A stretch of DNA of 64,000 nucleotides from Pseudobutyrivibrio sp. (lineage in GTDB: Bacteria; Bacillota; Clostridia; Lachnospirales; Lachnospiraceae). This document shows positions 58,108-64,000 of this stretch, piece after piece. The position numbers and the translations under genes are program-made. The notes under the pieces were generated by a model. That model worked only from the letters and a program-made list of their open reading frames with translations. It had not been told where the DNA came from and searched no databases. The stretch lies in assembly GCA_017557435.1 (NCBI GenBank), contig JAFYYR010000011.1:1-64000 (forward strand), read 5' to 3'. Position 1 is the stretch's first letter. Every line of letters starts with the position of its first letter.

Positions 58108-59181
58108 CTAATTTATATTTAAATATTCTAATACTGAATCGTATATAGCCAAAGCTGCACGCTTTTGATAATCCTCATCCTGAAGGTTATCAAGCTCCTT
58201 TTGATTTGTCATAAAACCAACTTCCACAAGGGCCACTGGAGCTTTGGACATTCTTATGATGTATACTTCATCTCCCACTACCACGCCCTTAGACTTGGTG
58301 CCTAGCTCACCTAGAAGATTATCAAGGCACATCTGGGCAAATTTTTTAGACTCCCCTGTGGAATCTCCAGCCTCATACATAACCTCTGTGCCATTGATGG
58401 ATGACATTCGTCCTGAGGCTGTAGAGTTGTTATGAACTGATATGAAAAGATCTGCATCCGTATCATTTGCAAGACCAACTCTATTGGCAAATGATGGATT
58501 AGTGTCATCTGTTCTGGTGTAGTAAACACCTATATTTTTATCAGATGCATCGAAATATTTTTTCAATTCTAGAACTATGTCTAAGTTGATGTCCTTCTCG
58601 CTGACACCCTGCTTAGTGGCGCCAGGAACATTGCCACCATGGCCTGCATCTATAACAACCACATAATCATATATATCGTGAGGGTCCACGAAATCAAAAT
58701 AGATATTCTCCCCCTCTGATGTCATGGTCACCTCAAATACATCATCTGTGGAAATCTCAATATCACCTACCAGATTCTCACTGTAGTAGGTAACATCTAC
58801 TATATTCTCTGAATTACCTCTAATTGGGAATTTGTCAAAATAATCCTTTCCAATTCCCTTGATTTTAATATCGATAGTCTTGTTGACGTAATTATTGTGA
58901 ATCTCAACAGCAGAGCTTGTTACATTTTGTGGAAGGGTCAACCTAATCTGGTGTCCCTTCAAAATACTCTGTCTTGTGCCAGGATCATCCGCCTCTAAAT
59001 CAGCATTGCTCTCCCTAAGCATATCCATAATCGAAACGCGACCACCCATCATCTGCGAATCTTCGATTTTAAGGGCAATTATGTGCATGTTTGGAACATA
59101 CACCAGCAAACAACTCATTGCAATCACCACCACAAGAATTATGGCAGTGAAAGCCCCCATCACTTTTTCTTCCATAATCAT
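58108..59181 (-). CDS. N-acetylmuramoyl-L-alanine amidase (Amidase_3)
   Basis: A 357-residue wall hydrolase. One N-terminal membrane anchor (about 10-30), a beta-rich spacer (about 60-170), then Amidase_3 with zinc ligands in I-D-A-G-H-G-G, the following Glu, and S-V-H-N-N. The catalytic Glu lies in L-V-E-V-G-F-M-T-N. It cleaves stem peptides from glycan. The ATG overlaps the stop of the upstream peptidase gene (ATGA). Confidence 0.93.
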   Translation of the reverse strand: MIMEEKVMGAFTAIILVVVIAMSCLLVYVPNMHIIALKIEDSQMMGGRVSIMDMLRESNADLEADDPGTRQSILKGHQIRLTLPQNVTSSAVEIHNNYVNKTIDIKIKGIGKDYFDKFPIRGNSENIVDVTYYSENLVGDIEISTDDVFEVTMTSEGENIYFDFVDPHDIYDYVVVIDAGHGGNVPGATKQGVSEKDINLDIVLELKKYFDASDKNIGVYYTRTDDTNPSFANRVGLANDTDADLFISVHNNSTASGRMSSINGTEVMYEAGDSTGESKKFAQMCLDNLLGELGTKSKGVVVGDEVYIIRMSKAPVALVEVGFMTNQKELDNLQDEDYQKRAALAIYDSVLEYLNIN

Positions 59182-60902
59182 TCATAAACTTCAACAACAT
59201 TGTTGGCGTATGCCTTTATGCAAAGATTTGCATTTGCCACATCTTCAACGCTCTCCCAATCCAGACCGTTGTTACTGATAAATCCCCTACCATCCTCAAT
59301 TGTGACCTTCTCTGTCATATTGTCAGCCACGTACTCAACTGCAAGAGGACGCAATGTATCAGGTGTGTTGACGTACAAAACTATTGCGAAGTTTTCTCCC
59401 TCCGATACCATTTTTGCCTGATCAAATTTTATTGTGTAATATCCAGCCTGGTCAACTTGACCATATGCCACAAGCTCCTTGTTAACAAGGCTGCTGGTGT
59501 TTTCATAATTTGGAACAAAATATATTTTATAATTAGTATCCTTACCAAGAGCGTAGAAGCCTGCCGCCTCTATCTGCTGATTGCCATCAGCTACAAATGT
59601 ATTGGCACCATAAGCCCATTCCTTGCTGTAGCCTACCTGGCCTACCCAGCCGCACAAATCACTCTGATAGATGTAATTGTATGTGTTGTTAGTATCCACA
59701 TCTACGTAAGATACTGCCTGATTTCCTATATTGGTGTCGTAGTATGAAATGTAGAAAACTCCATCCTCGCCAAATCCGCTTCCCCAGCTGTTCTGGCAAA
59801 TAAATGCACCATTTCCTGGAGCTTTTTCTCTGAAATTATTAGCAGGATAATTGTCATCCCATCCAATAATAACCACATCATGATTAGGGGTTGCACTACC
59901 GCTGTAATAATATGAATTAGTTGCAGCGTTGTAGCTGTTGGCGCCATTTAAGTTGGCTGTGGAAACACTGGCGTAGATAGAAGTAGAAACTCCGCCATAT
60001 CTATAGACAGCCCACTTGATGCCATCTAGATTCTCTGAATCATAAAACTGGGCAGACTGCAAATGAACATTAACCTGCTCTCCGCCTCCTGTCCACTCAT
60101 CAATCAGTGTAGTGTGCTCGTCCTGAAGTTTAGGTCCCTGCCATGAAAGCAGGTATGCAAGGGCCATAGTGTAATCTCCACCATCTGTCTCAGGAAGACC
60201 AAATGAATTGTCATTTATCATGGAATCCACTGAAAAATAATAAGGTGCCGCTGGCAACATAGAAGACTCCATCGCCTCCAGTGACGCACAGGCCCAGCAT
60301 GTGGCTGTAGAACCCTGATTTCTAATAACACTAACTCTATTTACTGTTCTAAGATCATATTTCTTAGGAAGTGCTGCTGTCTTGTCGTAGGAAATTTTAA
60401 CTGTATATTTATTTTCGTCGTAGCTGTATTTGTAACCAAATATCTGGCACAAATCCTCAAGTCCCATATACATTTCCCCTCTATATATAGAAGGTGCTAC
60501 CGCAAGTTCCTTCTCCCCTTCATTGGTAATGGTAACTTTCTCGCCGGCGGTAAACTGGAATTGGTTATTTGTAATTTGAACAATAGATGAACTATCGTCC
60601 ACCATAAAAGCAGAGCCCATAAGCTCTGTGCGAATAAACTCTAAGGAACCAACTGGATTGAGACTGTCATCAAGAATTGCCAAATCACCAGAATTTAAAT
60701 ACAGCTGACCATTAATAAAGACCTTTAGCTGGCCAGAGTCGTTGAGATTTTTAGACATGAGAGGGTACAGCACGTCCTTGTTCAGTGCTGCCCCGCGGAA
60801 TGACTCTACTGCTGCATATCTGTCATCCCAATTATTAAATTTCCAAAACAAAGTGAAGGCTAAAAGAAGCACAAACACTAAAAATCTCTTGGAAAATCTC
60901 AT
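59178..60902 (-). CDS. Exported papain-like (C1) cysteine peptidase with stalk and lectin-like domains
   Basis: A 574-residue secreted or anchored protease. A signal/anchor helix (5-22) is followed by a copper-amine-oxidase-like stalk domain (about 55-172). The C1 peptidase domain runs from about 178, with oxyanion Gln196, nucleophile Cys202 (T-C-W-A-C-A), H341 and N371 (N-S-W-G). A beta-rich C-terminal domain (about 395-574) resembles the lectin-like module of such peptidases. There is no obvious propeptide. It overlaps the amidase gene, suggesting joint action at the wall. Confidence 0.87.
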   Translation of the reverse strand: MRFSKRFLVFVLLLAFTLFWKFNNWDDRYAAVESFRGAALNKDVLYPLMSKNLNDSGQLKVFINGQLYLNSGDLAILDDSLNPVGSLEFIRTELMGSAFMVDDSSSIVQITNNQFQFTAGEKVTITNEGEKELAVAPSIYRGEMYMGLEDLCQIFGYKYSYDENKYTVKISYDKTAALPKKYDLRTVNRVSVIRNQGSTATCWACASLEAMESSMLPAAPYYFSVDSMINDNSFGLPETDGGDYTMALAYLLSWQGPKLQDEHTTLIDEWTGGGEQVNVHLQSAQFYDSENLDGIKWAVYRYGGVSTSIYASVSTANLNGANSYNAATNSYYYSGSATPNHDVVIIGWDDNYPANNFREKAPGNGAFICQNSWGSGFGEDGVFYISYYDTNIGNQAVSYVDVDTNNTYNYIYQSDLCGWVGQVGYSKEWAYGANTFVADGNQQIEAAGFYALGKDTNYKIYFVPNYENTSSLVNKELVAYGQVDQAGYYTIKFDQAKMVSEGENFAIVLYVNTPDTLRPLAVEYVADNMTEKVTIEDGRGFISNNGLDWESVEDVANANLCIKAYANNVVEVYE

Positions 60903-60906
60903 TTAT

Positions 60907-62055
60907 CTAATCCTTTTTTGGCGGCTTAGGTCCTAAAAATTGATAGAATCTAGTCTTTATCATTCCATTGTAAATTTTGCGATTTTTATCGGCCTTTTTA
61001 CCGATAGCTTTCGGTGCATCCTCGTAGCTTGTAATTACAAACATTGACCATGTATCAAGCTTTTTGAATGCTGCGCCTAGCTTGCCATAGATTGCTGGCA
61101 AATCTTTTTTATCCTCAAGACGCTCACCGTAAGGTGGGTTAGTCAAAATAAATCCGTATTTCTTAGGGTGGCTAAGGTCTGCCACATCTCTCTGCTGGAA
61201 ATGAATCATGTGGTCCACTCCCGCCTGCTTAGCGTTGAGGCGAGCGATTTTAACCATCTCTGGGTCAATATCATATCCCTGAAGGTCACACTCTACTGAT
61301 GTGTCCACCTCTGCTCTGGCCTCGTCAAAACATTCTCTCCACAGCTTCTGTGGAATTAGATTGTTCCAATCCATAGAAGTAAATTCTCTGTTAAGTCCAG
61401 GGGCAATATGGGCAGCCATAAGTGCAGCCTCAATCAAAAATGTACCTGAACCACAGAATGGGTCCACAAGAATCCTGTCTGGATGCCATGGAGTAAGCTG
61501 AATAAGCGCTGCCGCCATAGTCTCAGAAAGTGGAGCCTTGCTAGTATATGTACGATATCCTCTCTTATGAAGTGGAGTACCTGTAGAATCCAAAGTGACA
61601 ATAACATTGTCATTCATAAGGAATATTCTAACTGGGTAGTCTGAGCCATCCTCGTCAAACCACTGAATATCATAGTGGGACTTCATGCGCTCAACCATAG
61701 CCTTTTTAGCAATTGACTGAATATCTGTAAGGGAAAAAAGCTTACTCTTAACAGAGGTAGCCTTAGTTACCCAAAATTTACCATCTACAGGAATGTAATT
61801 TTCCCAGTCTAATGACTTAATACCCTGAAATAACTCTTCGAATGTAGTAGCTCTAAATCGACCTACTTCAATAAGAACTCGCTCTGCAGTGCGCAAATTG
61901 ATATTTGCTCGACAGATTGCTTCTGCATCACCAGTAAAGGTCACTCTACCGTCTGTAACTTCAGTAACCTCATAACCTAAATCATATATTTCTCTTTTTA
62001 ATGGAGCCTCCAAACCGAAGTGGCATGGACAGCTAATAGTAAATAATTTCAACAT
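60907..62055 (-). CDS. 23S rRNA guanine-N2 methyltransferase (RlmL/YpsC-like, THUMP domain)
   Basis: A 382-residue SAM-dependent RNA methyltransferase. N-terminal ferredoxin-like plus THUMP region (about 1-160), then the methyltransferase fold with V-D-P-F-C-G-S-G-T and the catalytic N-P-P-Y-G-E-R. It is the N-terminal-type enzyme of the RlmL family without the RlmK half. First gene of a six-gene run. A palindrome AGTCAA-ATA-TTGACT lies about 40 bases upstream. Confidence 0.92.
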   Translation of the reverse strand: MLKLFTISCPCHFGLEAPLKREIYDLGYEVTEVTDGRVTFTGDAEAICRANINLRTAERVLIEVGRFRATTFEELFQGIKSLDWENYIPVDGKFWVTKATSVKSKLFSLTDIQSIAKKAMVERMKSHYDIQWFDEDGSDYPVRIFLMNDNVIVTLDSTGTPLHKRGYRTYTSKAPLSETMAAALIQLTPWHPDRILVDPFCGSGTFLIEAALMAAHIAPGLNREFTSMDWNNLIPQKLWRECFDEARAEVDTSVECDLQGYDIDPEMVKIARLNAKQAGVDHMIHFQQRDVADLSHPKKYGFILTNPPYGERLEDKKDLPAIYGKLGAAFKKLDTWSMFVITSYEDAPKAIGKKADKNRKIYNGMIKTRFYQFLGPKPPKKD

Positions 62056-62138
62056 AAAAATATCTTAACCTTTGAATAGAATAGAGTCAAATATTGACTG
62101 TGTATTATTACTCATTGATGCACAATAAATTATTTTTA

Positions 62139-62167
62139 TTGCATTATTAGAAAAACTATATTATAAT
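62139..62167 (+). promoter_or_regulatory. Promoter of the candidate sRNA
   Basis: TTGCAT (62139-62144) and TATAAT (62162-62167) are 17 bp apart on the plus strand. No plus-strand gene follows, only the short transcript described next. Confidence 0.75.
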
Positions 62168-62173
62168 CGGAGA

Positions 62174-62252
62174 CGTGACAGGCAGTTTCCTGTCATACCC
62201 TTATTAATTATTTATACTCCCCTCAAAAAGACCGAGTTTTTCGGTCTTTTTT
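62174..62252 (+). ncRNA. Candidate small RNA with C-rich single-stranded segment
   Basis: An orphan transcript of about 80 nt between a consensus promoter and a terminator. It has a 5' hairpin TGACAGG / CCTGTCA (62176-62195), an AU-rich linker ending in ACTCCCCTC (about 62216-62224), and a terminator AAAAAGACCGA / TCGGTCTTTTT (62225-62251). The CUCCCC stretch is complementary to GGGGAG-type ribosome sites, as in RsaE/RoxS-class sRNAs. Both neighbours are on the other strand. The rest of 62056-62362 holds no gene. Confidence 0.7.
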
Positions 62253-62325
62253 CTTGCATAAATATTCATTTTTTGTTATATCTGAATTTAAATAATTTGG
62301 TGCAGTTTCCATTTTGGGCATATTT

Positions 62326-62349
62326 AAAGGGCTGTTCTCACAGCCCTTT
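62326..62349. terminator. Hairpin after the CheY-like gene
   Basis: A 10-bp stem AAAGGGCTGT / ACAGCCCTTT. The minus-strand flank is only moderately T-rich (TTTAAAT) and the plus-strand flank has AGTGTTTTTTT, so it may terminate in either direction. It probably ends the response-regulator transcript. Confidence 0.65.
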
Positions 62350-62362
62350 AGTGTTTTTTTGA

Positions 62363-62746
62363 TTACTTAAAGTGACCTAAGGCCTCTGCAAATCTAGTCT
62401 CATCAAATGGCTTTATAACAAAATCCTTAGCTCCTGCCTCAATGGCCTCAATTACATAGCACTTCTGTCCCATGGCGCTAACCACCAGTATCTTAGCATC
62501 AGGGTCATATTCCTTGATCTGCTTAATAGCATCAATACCATTAGAACTACGACCAATAGTGTGACCATCAACTGTCATGGTGATATCCATAGTTACTATA
62601 TCAGGCTTAAGCTGCTTGTACTTTTCAACAGCTGCATCACTGCAATCTGCCTCAGCAATAACAGTATAGCCATTTCTTTCAATTTCGCCTCTGACGACGG
62701 CTCGCATAAATTTCGAATCGTCAACAACTAATACTGTCTTTCCCAA
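62363..62746 (-). CDS. CheY-like response regulator with TTG start
   Basis: A 127-residue single receiver domain. Acidic pair D9-D10, phosphoacceptor D54 (V-T-M-D-I-T-M) and K112 (I-K-P-F) are present. After D54, where most CheY proteins have M-P-E-M-x-G, there is a longer T-V-D-G-H-T-I-G-R-S-S-N-G loop of about eight extra residues. The start is TTG at 62746 with AGGAGG six bases upstream; an in-frame TTG at 62806 has no site. It probably acts in chemotaxis, given the chemoreceptor and binding protein next to it. Confidence 0.86.
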   Translation of the reverse strand: MGKTVLVVDDSKFMRAVVRGEIERNGYTVIAEADCSDAAVEKYKQLKPDIVTMDITMTVDGHTIGRSSNGIDAIKQIKEYDPDAKILVVSAMGQKCYVIEAIEAGAKDFVIKPFDETRFAEALGHFK

Positions 62747-62847
62747 AGAGCGTCCTCCTCTTATCAGAAAATCAATTTGGAAGTGTATAGTTATTATACC
62801 ACACAAGCCCCCGAACGAACTATGAAAATATTGTTAAGACATCACCA

Positions 62848-63843
62848 TTATTTATACTGGTCAATATTTTCCGGTGTTATAGGTACAAATGGTACCCAAA
62901 CATATTTCAAGTCCTCTGTAGCGCCCTCCAAAGAAGCTACTGAGCCACCTTTTGCCAGTGTAATGGCAGAATCAACAGCAGCTATTCCTTGGCCTTGTGT
63001 ATCCTGAAGAACAGTCATATACATATCGCCACTTCTGATAGCTGCGCAGCCATCATCAGTTGCATCTATTCCTGCTACAAGCTTGTCCTTTGTACTGTAA
63101 CCATTATCCTTAAGCCAATTAATAGCACCTATCGCCATAGGATCATTGTTACATATAATGCAGTCAAAATCCTGCCCCGTCTTCTTAAATATTTCAAGCT
63201 GATCATAAGCTACAGTATCGGACCAATCCCCGTGGTCCACAAATACATAATTTGCATCTACTCCATTATCAAGGAAAAAGTATTTAACAGCATTGGTACG
63301 CTGAGGAACAGCTGCATGCCCCTTCATTCCTTCCATAATGATTACATTTAATGATTGTGGCTTGCCTAGACCATTCCAAATATATTCTGCCTGGAATCTT
63401 CCGGCATCCTGTTCAAAGGAACCAACATAGACAAATTTATCTGCCTTTAGATAATCTTCATCCGGTTCGTTATTTATAAATACGATAGGAAGATTGCCGG
63501 CTGCCTTTTCCATTTGAAGAATGGTGGTTGCATCTGCAAGTCTACATATAATTGCATCATATCCCTGAGAGCTGGCCTCAGAAATCTGCTGCATCTGAAT
63601 TTCCGGATCACTTTGGCAATAAACTTTATCAATTGTAGCGCCAGTTTCCTGTGCTCTATTATCAATTGACTCACACAGAGTTATAAGAAATGTATCTGTA
63701 TCGTCGTGTAGCGTCATAAGAATTTTAACGCCACTGCCATTTACTGCACCTCCACTTGATTTAGCCCCACAGCCTGCAAGGCTTGCAGCTAACATCACTC
63801 CACATATTAGAAACGCCATTATTTTTTTCATTTGATTTTTCAT
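62848..63843 (-). CDS. Sugar-type solute-binding lipoprotein beside a chemoreceptor
   Basis: A 331-residue periplasmic-binding-protein fold (Peripla_BP_4 type). Lipobox S-L-A-G-C (Cys 25) and a G/S linker precede it. Family segments include D-A-I-I-C-R, F-I-N-N-E-P-D-E-D-Y, I-C-N-N-D-P-M-A-I-G and G-I-D-A-T-D-D-G. Such proteins usually bind sugars or related polar ligands. No ABC permease or ATPase is adjacent; instead it follows a methyl-accepting protein by 14 bases. It may present a ligand to that receptor. Confidence 0.85.
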   Translation of the reverse strand: MKNQMKKIMAFLICGVMLAASLAGCGAKSSGGAVNGSGVKILMTLHDDTDTFLITLCESIDNRAQETGATIDKVYCQSDPEIQMQQISEASSQGYDAIICRLADATTILQMEKAAGNLPIVFINNEPDEDYLKADKFVYVGSFEQDAGRFQAEYIWNGLGKPQSLNVIIMEGMKGHAAVPQRTNAVKYFFLDNGVDANYVFVDHGDWSDTVAYDQLEIFKKTGQDFDCIICNNDPMAIGAINWLKDNGYSTKDKLVAGIDATDDGCAAIRSGDMYMTVLQDTQGQGIAAVDSAITLAKGGSVASLEGATEDLKYVWVPFVPITPENIDQYK

Positions 63844-63857
63844 AATTCGTCTCCTTA

Positions 63858-64000
63858 TTATATTTTAAACTGCTGAACATAAGATGTAAGTGTCTCAGAT
63901 GTATTTGCCAGTTTGTGTGAGTTATCCGCAACATCCTGACTGTTCTGTGTGATGCTGTTTGCCTGCTCAACCATCTTGTGGCTGGTTTCAAGAATCTCAT
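63858..64000 (-). CDS. Methyl-accepting chemotaxis protein, C-terminal fragment (cut by window end)
   Basis: The last 47 codons of a gene entering from the right edge. The fragment reads E-I-L-E-T-S-H-K-M-V-E-Q-A-N-S-I-T-Q-N-S, then S-Q-D-V-A-D-N-S-H-K-L, and ends in Y-V-Q-Q-F-K-I. This is the helical C-terminal end of a chemoreceptor signalling domain. The stop is at 63858-63860. The ligand-binding part lies outside the window. Confidence 0.8.
   Translation of the reverse strand, partial: EILETSHKMVEQANSITQNSQDVADNSHKLANTSETLTSYVQQFKI

Noticed and set aside
63761..64000. Minus-strand 79-residue frame at the right edge
   Set aside because: It is a shadow. The frame that encodes the chemoreceptor C-terminus ends at 63858 and fits the family.

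Overview
The window looks like chromosome of a motile, anaerobic, butyrate-type Firmicute of the Lachnospiraceae, most like Butyrivibrio or Pseudobutyrivibrio. This is inferred from gene content and protein style: a crotonase of the butyrate pathway, an F-type ATP synthase, L-arabinose and amino-sugar catabolism, chemotaxis and c-di-GMP proteins, strong GGAGG ribosome sites and several TTG starts. No species can be named from the sequence alone. Most genes are on the minus strand. I see no complete prophage, insertion sequence or Cas gene.

Layout. 0.3-3.3 kb: LysR regulator and a BaiCD/enoate-reductase-like flavoenzyme. 3.4-9.4 kb: a reduced CydDC-like ABC pair whose ATPase has lost its usual catalytic residues, then a MacAB-like exporter (permease, ATPase, membrane-fusion protein) led by a small HTH regulator. 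9.6-12.4 kb: accessory stretch with REP-like repeats, a P1-family peptidase, a PD-(D/E)XK-like protein of unknown role, a strictly periodic array of palindromic units upstream of it, and tRNA-Leu(UAG). 12.7-19.4 kb: ATP synthase operon atpB-E-F-(H::A fusion)-G-D-C. 19.5-26.3 kb: guanine deaminase, a stand-alone FakA/DAK-type domain, pyruvate kinase, PilZ protein, lipoprotein, enolase. 26.5-30.5 kb: FMN-riboswitch-controlled riboflavin ECF S component, CopA with an HMA domain at each end, and CsoR with two operators.

30.5-42.7 kb is an L-arabinose region: araA-fsa-FGGY kinase-araD, with many AraR-like boxes before araA, and AraR encoded at the end of an Opp-type ABC operon (oppA-B-C-D-F-araR). 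This suggests, but does not prove, that the Opp system imports arabinose-containing oligosaccharides. 43.0-49.2 kb: crt, then an amino-sugar cluster (nagB; nanE-nagA-rpiR; GlcNAc PTS EIIBC). 49.3-54.8 kb: an EAL...GGDEF protein and a three-gene set (zinc-ribbon membrane protein, HxxxDG acyltransferase, HSL-type esterase). 55-62 kb: a YjfB-like motility protein and a tightly packed operon (RlmL-like methyltransferase, papain-like peptidase, amidase, RdgB, YfcE-like phosphoesterase, RACo-like corrinoid activator). 62.1-64 kb: a candidate sRNA, a CheY-like regulator, a solute-binding lipoprotein and the 3' end of a chemoreceptor.

The most unusual signals are non-coding. They are: (1) the 53-bp-period array of TACCACTAG/CTAGTGGTA palindromes beside the nuclease-like gene at 11.8-12.1 kb; (2) a two-copy element, at 21.2 and 55.4 kb, with two hairpins of divergent sequence around an identical 27-nt linker; (3) a family of about 86-nt imperfect hairpins at 18.5, 33.2 and 42.9 kb; (4) large structured blocks in the ara operon and before eno; (5) a candidate C-rich sRNA at 62.2 kb. 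The delta-alpha ATP synthase fusion and the degenerate CydDC-like ATPase are the most unusual protein-level observations.
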